From: Actinomycetes bacterium
Lineage (GTDB): Bacteria > Actinomycetota > Acidimicrobiia > Acidimicrobiales > RAAP-2
Direction of reading: 5' to 3'
DNA length: 41,451 nucleotides
Assembly (NCBI GenBank): GCA_021794995.1
Contig: JAJYPY010000007.1
Span: 1 to 41,451, forward strand
How positions within the stretch are numbered: position 1 is the stretch's first letter; every line of letters starts with the position of its first letter. The translations under genes and the position numbers were made by a program. The notes beneath the pieces are model-generated. The model saw only the letters and a list, made by a program, of their open reading frames with translations. It was not told the DNA's origin and searched no databases. This document shows positions 29,513 to 39,886 of the stretch, piece by piece.

Positions 29513-30361
29513 TCAGGGTCGGGTCGGGAGCTGGTAGCAGATGGCGATCGCGCCAGGACCCGAATGGGTGCCGACGACCGGGCCGAGGTCGGTAACGACG
29601 AGCTCGTGCACGAGCTCCACGTCGTGCAATCGGGCCACCACCGACTCGATGTCCGTCGCAGCCCCGTCGCAGATCGCCAATCGCTCGAGCGGCGCGTCCG
29701 CGCGGACCTTGGCGATCAGGTAGTCGAGCGCTCGCGTGCGCGTCCGCTGCCTGGACTCCTGCTCGACCACCCCGTCGCGTACCTCGATGACGGGCTTGAT
29801 GGACAGGAGCGACCCGACGAGAGCCGCCGCGCCGCCGATCCGTCCACCACGCTGGAGATGGTCGAGGGTGTCGACGATCCCGAGCACGCGCGTCCGGCCG
29901 ATCAGCTCGCGCGCGCGGGCAACCACCGCGTCGAGCGGAGCACCCGTCGCAGCGAGCTCCGCGGCGTCGATGCAGATGAGCCCCTGTCCCATCGTGGCCG
30001 AACGCGTGTCGATCACCTCGACCGGAACCGTGCTACCGAGCGCCTCGGCTCCCGCGAGCGCCGAGTGATAGGTGGCGGACACCCCCGCGGAGAGGGTCAG
30101 GCACACGACGGCGTCGGCGCCCTCGCTCACGCAGTGCTCGAACGCGGTGCGAAACGCGCCGGGTGGGGGTGCAGCGGTCTCGGGGAGCGACGCAGACGCC
30201 TTGCAACGACGCCAGAACTCGGCGGGCGTCACGTCGCGCCGGTCGAGCAGCTCCTCGTCGCCGAACCGGATCGTGAGCGGCACGACCACGATTCGCGAGC
30301 GGGCGGCGAGCTCGTCGGAGAGATCGCACGCGCTATCGGTGACGATCCACACACCCGCCAC
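29513..30361 (-). CDS. DegV family (fatty-acid-binding) protein
   Basis: VAGVWIVTDSACDLSDELAARSRIVVVPLTIRFGDEE, SAGVSATYHSA, DTRSATMGQGL, HLQRGGRIGG. GTG start at 30361; ORF-track N-terminus is spurious. Confidence 0.9.
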   Translation of the reverse strand: MAGVWIVTDSACDLSDELAARSRIVVVPLTIRFGDEELLDRRDVTPAEFWRRCKASASLPETAAPPPGAFRTAFEHCVSEGADAVVCLTLSAGVSATYHSALAGAEALGSTVPVEVIDTRSATMGQGLICIDAAELAATGAPLDAVVARARELIGRTRVLGIVDTLDHLQRGGRIGGAAALVGSLLSIKPVIEVRDGVVEQESRQRTRTRALDYLIAKVRADAPLERLAICDGAATDIESVVARLHDVELVHELVVTDLGPVVGTHSGPGAIAICYQLPTRP

Positions 30362-30443
30362 GAAGACCCCCTCGCTTGCCTCGCCGTCGCAAGATCGGCA
30401 GTGATGCCCGGGTCGCCCGTCGGCGTCCGTCGGCGCGAGCAAC

Positions 30444-32501
30444 CTATCGCGGCTGGTGCCGGCGCAAGGGCGTCGCGGTGCCTCCGAGCCACCGCCGTTC
30501 GCCCGGGTCGTCTCCGCCGTCGTCATGCTCTGGCTCGGCGCGGGCGCGCCCGGCGGGTGGGGCCTCAGGTCGTTGGGCAGGCGGACGGGAGACCCGACGC
30601 GCGGGCGGAGAGGAAGCAGCGCGGGAGGACCGTGACGAGCTCCGGGCGATCGGGGTTCCCGGCGGAGGCACGATCCGGATCCGCGGACCCGTGTTGACCG
30701 GTGCGCGCGCGTCGCCCCACGCCGCGCCCAACCCCGCCCCTGCGCCGAGCTCGTCACGGTCGAGCGCTGTGGCTGTCGGCTCGAGCGACGTTCCGGTGAG
30801 CAGTGCGAGGGGGCGTCGTCGTCCACCCAAGACCGCGGCGATGCCACCGTAGACGGCCGCGCCGGCAACGACTGCGGCGACGACGCGCAGGAGGAGTCCC
30901 GCGCCGTGCTGCGCACCCGAGAGGTCGGAGACGACCAGGACGACCGCGCCCATCGCGACCGTCGCCCCTGCCGCCCGTCGAAGGGGCGACCAGGCGCCCG
31001 GGGTGCCGAGCCTTCCGATCCAGCGGCGCACGACCACGATCGCGAGCACGGAGGCGACGCTGTAGGCGATCGTGAGCGACAGCGCGAGCCCTCGCACGCC
31101 GAGGGGGCCGACGAGGGCGACCGCCAGCACGACGTTGAGGCCGTTCTCCACGAGGTACAGGTAGAAGGCCACCTTGGTGCGCTGCATGGCCTGCAGGACG
31201 CGGACCATGTAGAGGTAGATACAGAATCCGGGCAGTCCGAGTGAGAACATCGCGAGCGCGGCGCCCGTCGTGTTGGTGTCGGCGGCGGTCGTCCTGCCGT
31301 GGCCGAGCAGGAGCGCGACGGCCGGGTGGGCGAGGATCAGCATGCCCATCGCCGCCGGCAGGATGGCGGCGATGGTCGCACGCAGGCCGCCGGTCAGGCG
31401 CCGCCGGAACGCTTCTTCGTCGCCCGTCGACCAGCGTTCAGCGAGGTCCGGGGTCACCGCGCTCATGATCGACACCGCGATGACTGCATACGGCATCACC
31501 ATGAAGGTGTAGGCGTACGTGTACGACGACACCGGAGCGCGGCCCTTCGCGCCGAGCGCGAGCGCCAGCACGACGTAGAGGGCCACCTGGTTGGCGAGGA
31601 CGAAGCCGAACGTCCAGCCGCCGAGGCGAACCACGGTCTTGACGGCCTCGTGCGCAGGCTCCCAACGCCAGCGGAGCCGACCGAGCCCGATGCCGCGCAT
31701 GGCGGGGAGCAAGAGCAGCGCCTGGACGAAGACTCCGGCGGTGGTCCCGAGTCCGAGCAGGACGAGTGCCCCGGAATGCGCGTGGACGGAGGCGAGCGAG
31801 GGAAAATTCGGCACGATCGCGTGGAACCAGAGCAGGACGACGACCGTCACGACGTTGTTCGCGATGGGCACCCACATCGGCGCGGCGAAGCGACGGCGCG
31901 TGTTCAACAACGCGGTCACGAGCGAGATGAGGCCGTAGAGCGCGACCTGTGGAACGAACCAGCGCAGGAGCGTGGACGCCACAGCTTTCTCCTGGGCGAG
32001 GGTCCCCGCGGCGCGCGGGCGTACGTGGTCGAACGCGGTGTATGCCGAGATCACCTCGGGCGCGAGGAACCAGAAGAGGATGGTCATCGCGGCGAGCAAC
32101 GCGACCGCGACGGTCACGATCGCCGAGATCGCGCGCCACGCCTCTCGCTCTGTGCGCGTCGCGAGCCGGTCGACGAAGACAGGGATGAAGGTCGCCGCGA
32201 GAATGCCGCCGAGCACGATGTCGTAGATCATGTTGGGCGTCGTGTTCGCGAGGTTGTAGGCGTCTGCGAGATGGGTCAGCCCGAGCGCGTAGGCGAGCGC
32301 GATGATCCGGAGGAGTCCGGTGAACCGTGAGACCGCGGTGCCCGCGGCCATCCACACCGCGGCGCGCTGGAGGCGCGTGCCGCCGGCCGGAGCTACGCCT
32401 GTGGCGCCGGAGCCCCGTGCTGCGTCCCGATCCTCTCCCCCGCGCCTGGCGGCGTGGGCAGGTTCGCGGCCCTGCCCCGCTCGGCCCCAGCTCCTAGGCA
32501 C
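30444..32501 (-). CDS. murJ: MurJ/MviN-type lipid II flippase
   Basis: Polytopic; AAVWMAAGTAVSRFTGLLRIIALAYALGLTHLADAYNLANTTPNMIYDIVLGGILAATFIPVFVDRL; disordered C-terminal tail. Exact start uncertain. Confidence 0.9.
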   Translation of the reverse strand: MPRSWGRAGQGREPAHAARRGGEDRDAARGSGATGVAPAGGTRLQRAAVWMAAGTAVSRFTGLLRIIALAYALGLTHLADAYNLANTTPNMIYDIVLGGILAATFIPVFVDRLATRTEREAWRAISAIVTVAVALLAAMTILFWFLAPEVISAYTAFDHVRPRAAGTLAQEKAVASTLLRWFVPQVALYGLISLVTALLNTRRRFAAPMWVPIANNVVTVVVLLWFHAIVPNFPSLASVHAHSGALVLLGLGTTAGVFVQALLLLPAMRGIGLGRLRWRWEPAHEAVKTVVRLGGWTFGFVLANQVALYVVLALALGAKGRAPVSSYTYAYTFMVMPYAVIAVSIMSAVTPDLAERWSTGDEEAFRRRLTGGLRATIAAILPAAMGMLILAHPAVALLLGHGRTTAADTNTTGAALAMFSLGLPGFCIYLYMVRVLQAMQRTKVAFYLYLVENGLNVVLAVALVGPLGVRGLALSLTIAYSVASVLAIVVVRRWIGRLGTPGAWSPLRRAAGATVAMGAVVLVVSDLSGAQHGAGLLLRVVAAVVAGAAVYGGIAAVLGGRRRPLALLTGTSLEPTATALDRDELGAGAGLGAAWGDARAPVNTGPRIRIVPPPGTPIARSSSRSSRAASSPPARRVSRPPAQRPEAPPAGRARAEPEHDDGGDDPGERRWLGGTATPLRRHQPR

Positions 32502-32516
32502 GCGCGCGCTCTTCGC

Positions 32517-34673
32517 TCACGGCAGCGGCCGGCGCGCCGGTACCGGTCCCTGTGCAGGGTGGATCGGGGTTGGGCCCGCGGCGCGCAGCCGCCGACGGCG
32601 CCGCCGGCCCGTCCACCAGGTCCGTCCCCACCACGTGAGGAGCACACCGAGGGCGAGCACCGTGAGGACGACCCCTACCACCGACGTGGCGGTGGAACGC
32701 ACCGTGAGCACGCCCTGCGCGATGACGAGCCGGCCGTTGGGTGACGTGAAGACCGCACGCAGGGGGAGATCGCCCGACGAGCGTGCTTTGACCAGCACTC
32801 GCCACGGGTTCGTGACGTGGGTCAGGCGCATGCCGGGGCGCGAGGAGCGGTGCGGGAACACGAACTTGTTGCCGCTCACCGACAACGTGCCGATCACCGT
32901 GTAGGACGCGCGGGACTCGACGGTGACCGGGATCCAGCCTGTGCGCGCGGTCAGGGTGAAGGTGCGCTGTGTCGCGAAGGTGACGAGGTGCAGCTGGCCC
33001 GAGAGGACTCGTTCGAAGGTCCTGATCCCCGACGCCTGGGCACGGGGGCTCAAGTTTTCAGACTCCGATGAGAGCAGCGCGTCGTCGAGCTCTCCGAGGA
33101 CCGGCGGCGCTCCGACGACGGCGCTGTCGAAGTCCGAGAGGCGCACGCGCGCCGTCGATATGGCGCGCGCCATCGATGCGCGGATGCGAGGACCCGAGCT
33201 TCCGTCCTGCAAGTGGCGGGTCCCGTCGGGTGCGACCGCGCCGAAGAACCCCGAAAGGGTGACCGCCGCGACGTCCGGATTGCCCTGGAGTCCCGCGAGC
33301 AGCACCCGGTCGAACGTGGCGTTGGGCATCCAGTGGGCTGGCGGCACGGCGATCATCCCGCGCACCGATGTTGTGTTCGGCCGTTCGAAGTGCACCATGG
33401 CGAGGTCGGCGAGAAGCTGGCTCGCTGCGAGCGCGGGATCGCCGCGTGCCCCGCTGAACTGCCCGTCGAGAAGTGTGTCGGTCTCGGCGGCGCGCACCGT
33501 CGCAGATGTGCCCTTGCCGAGCGCGAGTTGGAAGGTTGACGCCCAGGTTCCGGCGACCGGTGTGACTGTGGGGGCGAGATCAGCGCCGGGGACGACGACC
33601 TGCGTCGCGCCGATCTGCTTGAGACCGGCGGCGAAACCGCTGCCCACCGGTCCGGTCGTCACCCACGCGGCAGGGGACCTCGCCGTCTGGATGCGGAATT
33701 TGTGCATGACTGTGGCGCCCGCGGCCATCTGGGCCACGATCTCGGTCGGCTCCCCAGCGGCGGCCAGGGCGCCCAAATTGATCGGGACGTACGGAGCGGC
33801 GAGCACCTGATCGACCGCCTGGTTTTGAGAGAGGGTCGCGATCGTCGTGATCGCTGCACGGCCCGCGGCACCGCTGTGTGCGAGCCTCTGGAGCGTCTGG
33901 GGCGACGCGTCCAGGGTGAGCGGGATCCCCGCCGCCGCGCGGAGCTGGGCCGCGAGCACGTCGAGCGCCGCCGCGTGGGCCTTGGAGAGCGGGGCGATGA
34001 CGGTCGAAGGGCCGCTCGGGTGGGAGGAGAGTGCGGCCGTCGTGCTGAACGGCACGACCCACGCGAAGTCGAGTGGGTGCGCGCTCTTTCCTGCAACGTA
34101 GGTGAGGAAGGTGGTGAAGTGGTCGACCACCCGCTGTGACTCGAGCAGCTGGACCACCACGGGGTACACGCCTGTGCATGTGCCCGAGCCTGTCGGCGGC
34201 GCGCACGCCAGGCCCAGCCGCGCGCTGCCGGCACTGGCGGCACCCTTCACCACGTCGATTGCGAAGCTGGCGGAGCCGGGGGCGCGCGGCTCGGGAGGAA
34301 GGCTCGTGACGGCGGTGGGCGACGTGCTCGAGATGGGGATCCCACGGGGGCCGTTCGCGACCGTGTTCTTGAAGTCGTAGCGGGTGTTCAGCCGCGGGTA
34401 GAGGACCGCGTCCACCTGCGCGCCCGCCGACGCATTGCGGGCCCTGAGGGTGAGGTCGAACAGCGAAGGGGCTGTCGGTGCGCTCGAGGCGGGCGCAACC
34501 ACCCACTGGGACTGGTTCTCGAGGAGGATCGCGGGCTTGTGTGCGCCCGGCGAGAGAGGCGCCGCCCCGGCGAGGGTCCCCCATCCGAGGACCGTGCCGC
34601 CCAGGACCGTGCCGCCCAGGACCGTCGCCGCCAGCGCGGCGAGCCGGGCGCGGCGACTGCTCCACATCGACAC
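32517..34673 (-). CDS. secreted/membrane-anchored protein, DUF6049-like (mycobacterial Rv3909-position homolog)
   Basis: N-terminal signal/TM (ALAATVLGGTVLGGTVLGWGTLAGAAP), C-terminal TM (VVGVVLTVLALGVLLTWWG), position between murJ and pcnA. Confidence 0.7.
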   Translation of the reverse strand: MSMWSSRRARLAALAATVLGGTVLGGTVLGWGTLAGAAPLSPGAHKPAILLENQSQWVVAPASSAPTAPSLFDLTLRARNASAGAQVDAVLYPRLNTRYDFKNTVANGPRGIPISSTSPTAVTSLPPEPRAPGSASFAIDVVKGAASAGSARLGLACAPPTGSGTCTGVYPVVVQLLESQRVVDHFTTFLTYVAGKSAHPLDFAWVVPFSTTAALSSHPSGPSTVIAPLSKAHAAALDVLAAQLRAAAGIPLTLDASPQTLQRLAHSGAAGRAAITTIATLSQNQAVDQVLAAPYVPINLGALAAAGEPTEIVAQMAAGATVMHKFRIQTARSPAAWVTTGPVGSGFAAGLKQIGATQVVVPGADLAPTVTPVAGTWASTFQLALGKGTSATVRAAETDTLLDGQFSGARGDPALAASQLLADLAMVHFERPNTTSVRGMIAVPPAHWMPNATFDRVLLAGLQGNPDVAAVTLSGFFGAVAPDGTRHLQDGSSGPRIRASMARAISTARVRLSDFDSAVVGAPPVLGELDDALLSSESENLSPRAQASGIRTFERVLSGQLHLVTFATQRTFTLTARTGWIPVTVESRASYTVIGTLSVSGNKFVFPHRSSRPGMRLTHVTNPWRVLVKARSSGDLPLRAVFTSPNGRLVIAQGVLTVRSTATSVVGVVLTVLALGVLLTWWGRTWWTGRRRRRRLRAAGPTPIHPAQGPVPARRPLP

Positions 34674-34783
34674 CGCAAGACGCTACTTGCATTGACCCGC
34701 GCACCCGTCGCGTCGGCACGGGGGGAGGCGGCGCGCGGGGTGCACGTACGGGCCGCATGCGGCGCGGCTGTACGGTGGACGAG

Positions 34784-36202
34784 GTGACGTCGCCAACTGT
34801 CCCCGCGCGGTTCCGCGCGCTCGCCGACGCCACCGCCGCGCTCGCCGACCGGTTCCGGGCTGCCGGGCACCGCATCTTTCTCGTCGGCGGCTCGGTGCGC
34901 GACGCCCTCGTGGCGCACCCCCGGTCCAACGGCGCGGCCCCGGGCGACTACGACCTCACGACCGACGCGCGTCCCGAGGAGATCGAGCGACTCGTGCGCG
35001 GCTGGGCCGATGACGTGTGGACGCAGGGCAAGCGATTCGGCACGATCGGGTGCGCGGCCGGCGGCCGGACCTACGAGATCACCACGCACCGGGCGGAGGC
35101 CTACCGCCCCGATTCTCGCAAGCCCGATGTGATCTTCGGCGACGACGTCGAGACCGATCTGTCGCGGCGCGACTTCACCGTGAACGCGATGGCGCTCGAG
35201 CTGCCCCACCTCGCGCTCGTGGACCCGTTCAACGGCATCGCCGACCTGGCCGCGCACCGACTGCGCACGCCCCTCGATCCTGACGTCTCCTTCGACGACG
35301 ACCCGCTCCGCATGCTGCGCGCAGCCAGGTTCGCGGCCGCCTACGCGCTCGTGCCCGACCCCGAGCTCGTCGACGCGGTGCGACACGGCCACCACCGGCT
35401 CTCGATCGTGTCGGCGGAGCGGATCCGCGACGAGCTCGACAAGATCGTCATGCTGCATCCTCCGGGTCCTTCGCGCGCGTTGCACTTCGTCGTCCAGACC
35501 GGGCTGGCCGACGAGTTCCTTCCCGAGCTTCCTGCCCTCGCCCTGGAGCAGGATCCCGTCCATCGTCACAAGGACGTGCTCGCCCATACCCTCGCCGTCG
35601 TGGACAAGACGAGCGGGGACAAGCTCCTTCGACTCGCGGCGCTCTTCCACGACGTCGGTAAACCGCGCACCCGGACATTCGGGCCAGACGGGGTCACCTT
35701 CCACTACCACGACGTCGTCGGCGCCCGTCTCACGCGCCAGCGCATGGAGGCTCTGCGGTACCCGAACGACGAGGTGGAAACGGTCACGGCGCTCGTCGAG
35801 CTCCACCTGCGGTTCCACACGTACCGCCTCGGCTGGACCGACAAGGCCGTCCGACGCTACGTGCGCGACGCCGGTCCCTTGCTCGACAGGTTGAACGAGC
35901 TCACGCGTTGCGACTGCACGACGCGCAACGCGGCCAAGGCTCGGGCACTGGGCCAGAGGATGGACGAGCTGGAGCGCCGCATCGCAGAGCTACGTAGCCA
36001 AGAGGAGCTCGACGCGATCCGTCCGGATCTGAACGGGACACAGGTGATGGCGCGCCTCGGGATCCCACCGGGCCGTGCCGTGGGGGAAGGGCTCGCCTTC
36101 CTGCTCGAGCTCCGCCTCGACGAGGGACCGCTCGGCGAGGAGGAGGCGGGCCGGCGTCTCGACGCGTGGTGGGCACAGCGCCGGTCGTCCGGGCACGGCT
36201 GA
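34784..36202 (+). CDS. pcnA: CCA tRNA nucleotidyltransferase / poly(A) polymerase family with HD domain
   Basis: IFLVGGSVRDALVAHP...DYDLTTDARPEEIERLV, RRDFTVNAMALEL, HDVGKPRT. Start approximate. Confidence 0.93.
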   Translation: MTSPTVPARFRALADATAALADRFRAAGHRIFLVGGSVRDALVAHPRSNGAAPGDYDLTTDARPEEIERLVRGWADDVWTQGKRFGTIGCAAGGRTYEITTHRAEAYRPDSRKPDVIFGDDVETDLSRRDFTVNAMALELPHLALVDPFNGIADLAAHRLRTPLDPDVSFDDDPLRMLRAARFAAAYALVPDPELVDAVRHGHHRLSIVSAERIRDELDKIVMLHPPGPSRALHFVVQTGLADEFLPELPALALEQDPVHRHKDVLAHTLAVVDKTSGDKLLRLAALFHDVGKPRTRTFGPDGVTFHYHDVVGARLTRQRMEALRYPNDEVETVTALVELHLRFHTYRLGWTDKAVRRYVRDAGPLLDRLNELTRCDCTTRNAAKARALGQRMDELERRIAELRSQEELDAIRPDLNGTQVMARLGIPPGRAVGEGLAFLLELRLDEGPLGEEEAGRRLDAWWAQRRSSGHG

Positions 36203-36262
36203 GAGGGGTTGACCGCCGCTCCGGCACGCGGTCACCCGCACGCGGGATCCAGGGGCTGGACC

Positions 36263-37360
36263 TCAGTCCTCGGGCCAGCGTGGTCCGGCCGCGCCCGCGG
36301 CAAACTCCTCGACGAGCTGGGAGGCGACGTCGTCGTGGTACTGCACGGGCGGGGACTTCATGAAGTAGGCGGACGGCCCCACCAGCGGGCCGCCGATCCC
36401 GCGATCGAGCGCGAGCTTGGCGCAGCGCACCGCGTCGATGATCACCCCAGCCGAATTGGGCGAGTCCCACACCTCGAGCTTGAGCTCGAGGTTGAGCGGC
36501 ACGTCGCCGAAGTTCCGCCCCTCCATCCGGATGTACGCCCACTTGCGATCCGCCAGCCAGGGCACATGGTCCGACGGTCCGATGTGCACGTCGTCGGCGG
36601 GCAATGCGACGTGCTCGATCTGGCTCGTGACGGCCTGGGTCTTGGACACTTTCTTCGACTCGAGCCGGTCGCGCTCCAGCATGTTCTTGAAGTCCATGTT
36701 CCCCCCGACGTTCAACTGGTAGGTGCGGTCGAGGACGAGGCCGCGATCCTCGAACAGGCGGGTGAGCACCCGGTGGACGATCGTCGAGCCCACCTGGCTC
36801 TTGATGTCGTCGCCGATGATGGGCACGCCGGCGTCGGCGAAGCGCCGCGCCCACGTCGGGTCCGACGCGATGAAGACGGGGATCGCGTTCACGAACGCCA
36901 CCTTTGCGTCCAGCGCGGCCTCGGCGTAGTAACGCTGCGCCTTCTCCGAACCGACAGGCAGGTAGGCGACGAGCACGTCCGCCCTCGACTCGATGAGCGC
37001 CTGGGCGACGTCGACAGGCGCCGTGGGCGCCTCTTCGACCATCTCTCGGTAGTAGCGGCCGAGGCCGTCAAGGGTCGGTCCGCGTTGGACGGTGACGCCG
37101 AGGTCACCGACATCGGCGAAGCGAAGCGTGTTGTTCTGCCCGGCGTGGATGGCCTTGCCCAGGTCCATCCCCACCTTGGCCGCGTCCACGTCGAACGCGG
37201 CGACGGGCACCAAGTCGCGCACGTGGTATCCGCCGAGCACCACGTGCATGAGCCCGGGCACGACATCGCCCTCCGTGGCGTCGCGGTAGTACGAGATCCC
37301 CTGCACGAGGGAGCTGGCGCAGTTGCCCACGCCGGCGATGGCCACTCGGATGCTGCTCAT
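36263..37360 (-). CDS. ino1: inositol-3-phosphate synthase
   Basis: [77 protein letters not shown]. Confidence 0.95.
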   Translation of the reverse strand: MSSIRVAIAGVGNCASSLVQGISYYRDATEGDVVPGLMHVVLGGYHVRDLVPVAAFDVDAAKVGMDLGKAIHAGQNNTLRFADVGDLGVTVQRGPTLDGLGRYYREMVEEAPTAPVDVAQALIESRADVLVAYLPVGSEKAQRYYAEAALDAKVAFVNAIPVFIASDPTWARRFADAGVPIIGDDIKSQVGSTIVHRVLTRLFEDRGLVLDRTYQLNVGGNMDFKNMLERDRLESKKVSKTQAVTSQIEHVALPADDVHIGPSDHVPWLADRKWAYIRMEGRNFGDVPLNLELKLEVWDSPNSAGVIIDAVRCAKLALDRGIGGPLVGPSAYFMKSPPVQYHDDVASQLVEEFAAGAAGPRWPED

Positions 37361-37422
37361 CGATCGTCTCCTTGTCGTCACGAGGCCCACGCGGGTCGCG
37401 CAGGTGTCCGTTCTTGCGGTCG

Positions 37423-38103
37423 TCATTGGGCGCGTGTGCCCCCGGTCGCCGCCGTCGCGTGCGGCGGTGGCGGGACGGTGGCGGGCGCACTGCGCTGCGC
37501 TGCGGCCTGCTCGGCGTCGATCAGGCGGTCGAGCCAACCGATGTCGTGGCGCACAGCGTCGGTCATGTGCTCGACGACCGAGCGTGCGTAGGTGTCGAGC
37601 GCCCGGTCGCTGCCGGCCGCGCGCACGTCGGCGAGCCGGGCCGCGAGCTGCTGCCTGCGCCGCTCCAAGAGGGCGAGGCGCGCCGGCGCGGGCAGGTAGC
37701 GCGCGAACGCAAGCCGCAGCCCGAAGCTGCGCTGGTCGTCGGAGCCCGCTGTCCCTGCGAGGAGGTCGGCGAACAGTTCCCGCCCCTTCGCCGTGATGCG
37801 GTACACCTTGCGGGCGCGGCGCCCGTGGCTCCGTCGCGTCGTGAGCCGGCGGGCGCGAAGGACGGCGAGCTCCCCGCTGAGGGACCCCGTCGGGGGGACA
37901 GCGTCGAACGGCTGCTCGGGAGGTGAGGGCGCGTCGATGGCTTCCACCGCGCCGGCCATCTCCAGCCGGGCGAGCGCCGGGTAAAGGGAGCCGAACGACA
38001 CGTTGGCGAGCAGCCCGAGCCCGTCGCGGAGCTGCTTGCGGATCTCGTAGCCGTGCAGGTCACCCCGCTCTTGGAGGAGACCCAGGATTGCGAGGTCGAG
38101 CAC
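37423..38103 (-). CDS. PadR family transcriptional regulator
   Basis: [74 protein letters not shown] at 38103; ORF-track N-terminus is spurious. Confidence 0.92.
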   Translation of the reverse strand: MLDLAILGLLQERGDLHGYEIRKQLRDGLGLLANVSFGSLYPALARLEMAGAVEAIDAPSPPEQPFDAVPPTGSLSGELAVLRARRLTTRRSHGRRARKVYRITAKGRELFADLLAGTAGSDDQRSFGLRLAFARYLPAPARLALLERRRQQLAARLADVRAAGSDRALDTYARSVVEHMTDAVRHDIGWLDRLIDAEQAAAQRSAPATVPPPPHATAATGGTRAQ

Positions 38104-38110
38104 GAGGTGA

Positions 38111-38129
38111 CTATATCGAACCGATATAG
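38111..38129. promoter_or_regulatory. palindromic operator CTATATCG-AAC-CGATATAG immediately upstream of padR
   Basis: 8-bp perfect arms, 3-nt centre; on the - strand TATAGT ends 6 nt before the GTG start. Confidence 0.7.
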
Positions 38130-38236
38130 CGGTGTGTGCACCGCCGAGATCGACCCGTCGTGGGCTGCCGCGCCGAGCCGGTCGGGAGGGCCGCAGGAGC
38201 GGCTGCCGGCGCGAATCCCGGCGGTAGCCTCTCGGC

Positions 38237-38683
38237 GTGAACTCCGGCTCCCGGCCCGGCGTACCTCGGCGTGCGGAGGAGACCGTGCACGAGGCTCGCG
38301 TCGAGTACCGCCTCGTGCGTGACTCGGTCGTGCGGGACGTGCGCCGAGGTCGGCTCGGCACCGTGGACGTCTGCGATGCCCACCCTGAGCTCCTCCGGGC
38401 CGCCCGGAACATCGGCCGTCCCCTCGACGAGGACTGCCCCATTTGCGGTGACGAGCGCACGGTGCAGGTGACGTACGTGTTCGGCGCCGGGCTGCCGCCG
38501 GGGGGAAGGTGCCCGGGGACGGCCACCGAGCTGAACCGTCTGCGCCGTCGTGCAGACCCGGTCCTCTGCTACGACGTGGAGGTCTGCCCCCGTTGCGCGT
38601 GGCACCACTTGCTGCGCAAGTATCCCGCCGGGGGGCGCAGTACGAGAGAGCGGGGCACGCGGGGCACCGCGCGACGCGGGTAG
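38237..38683 (+). CDS. DUF5318-like protein (conserved actinobacterial, CxxC pairs)
   Basis: VEYRLVRDSVVRDVRRGRLGTVDVCDAHPELLRAARNIGRP, CPICGDE, TYVFG, CPRCAWHHLLRKY; position next to padR/ino1 parallels mycobacterial Rv0046c-Rv0049. Confidence 0.75.
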   Translation: MNSGSRPGVPRRAEETVHEARVEYRLVRDSVVRDVRRGRLGTVDVCDAHPELLRAARNIGRPLDEDCPICGDERTVQVTYVFGAGLPPGGRCPGTATELNRLRRRADPVLCYDVEVCPRCAWHHLLRKYPAGGRSTRERGTRGTARRG

Positions 38684-38890
38684 GGGCGGCCTGGAGCTGG
38701 ATCGATCGACCCGGGTGCCGGGCGAGCGCCGTGTGACGTGTGGCGTGCGGCGTGCGGCGTGTGGCGTGCGCGGCCGCAGGCGCGCCAGGATGTGTCCGGC
38801 AGGGCCGCACGCCGCGAGCGGCGGCACCAGCTGCCGGAGCCCGTTGGCCCGGCAACCCGACGACGACAAACCTCCAGAGGAGGGCATGCA

Positions 38891-39772
38891 ATGGACAGCC
38901 CTACCGTCCGGGAGCAGGGGCGACCCCGCGGCCCGATCACCGTTCCCATGATCGCCACGCGCAAGCGCCGAGCCGGCGACCTTCCGGTGGTGATGGTCAC
39001 CGCGTACGACGAGCCCAGCGCGCGCATCGCGGACGGGGGAGGTGTCGACGTCCTGCTCGTCGGTGACTCGGTTGCGAACAACGTGCTCGGCTACGAGGAC
39101 ACCCTGCGGGTGACGGTCGACGACATGGTGCGACACGTGGGGGCGGTGTCACGCGCCAAGCCGTCCGCGCTCGTCGTGGCTGACCTGCCGTGGATGAGCT
39201 ACCACCTGAGCGTCGATGCCGCCGTCGCGAACGCCGCACGGCTGGTGCGCGCGGGTGCGGCCGCCGTCAAGCTCGAAGGTGGTGCTGAGCGCGTGGCGGT
39301 CGTTGAGGCGATCGTGCGGGCGCAGATCCCGGTGATGGGCCACCTCGGCCTCACGCCGCAGTCGGTGCTGACGATGGGCGGCTACCGCGTGCAGGCGCGT
39401 GATGTCGACGCTGCCGAAGAGGTGGTGTCCTCGGCGCGTGCGCTCGAGCAGGCAGGGTGTTTCTCGCTCGTGCTCGAAGGGGTGCCCGACGTCGTGGGCG
39501 CACGGGTCACCGATGCGCTCGGCGTGCCGACGATCGGCATCGGGGCGGGTCCCCACTGCGATGGGCAGGTGCTCGTCTTCCACGATCTGCTCGGCCTTGG
39601 CGCCGCCCCGGTCCCCAAGTTCGTGCGCCAGTACGCCCGTCTGGCCGAGCTCGCCACGGAAGCGGTCGAGACGTTCGCCGCCGACGTGAGAGCCGGGACC
39701 TTTCCCGGCGAGTCCGAGAGCTACCACGGCTCCGAGGAGCTCCAACGGGTCTTTGGGGGTGCCGCCGTCTGA
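38891..39772 (+). CDS. panB: 3-methyl-2-oxobutanoate hydroxymethyltransferase
   Basis: VVMVTAYDEPSARIADGGGVDVLLVGDSVANNVLGYEDTLRVTVDDMVRH, PVMGHLGLTPQSV, GIGAGPHCDGQVLVFHDLLG. ATG 38891. Confidence 0.96.
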   Translation: MDSPTVREQGRPRGPITVPMIATRKRRAGDLPVVMVTAYDEPSARIADGGGVDVLLVGDSVANNVLGYEDTLRVTVDDMVRHVGAVSRAKPSALVVADLPWMSYHLSVDAAVANAARLVRAGAAAVKLEGGAERVAVVEAIVRAQIPVMGHLGLTPQSVLTMGGYRVQARDVDAAEEVVSSARALEQAGCFSLVLEGVPDVVGARVTDALGVPTIGIGAGPHCDGQVLVFHDLLGLGAAPVPKFVRQYARLAELATEAVETFAADVRAGTFPGESESYHGSEELQRVFGGAAV

Positions 39773-39886
39773 GCTTCGGCGGTGCGTCCCGACGAGCGTC
39801 GACGGACCTGTGTCCGCTGTGACCGGGCGGACGGCTACCATCTGCCCCGGTCCCTCACCCGCTGGCGGGCCACGAGGACGAACCCT

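Noticed and set aside
31299-32330. 343-aa + strand ORF (and 11821..13596, 10169..12265, 34388..35818)
   Set aside because: Shadow ORFs of murJ, gyrA/gyrB and pcnA respectively; no motifs.
36235-36246. CCCGC-AC-GCGGG hairpin between convergent pcnA and ino1 as a terminator
   Set aside because: Short stem, 2-nt loop, no U-tract; not strong enough to call.
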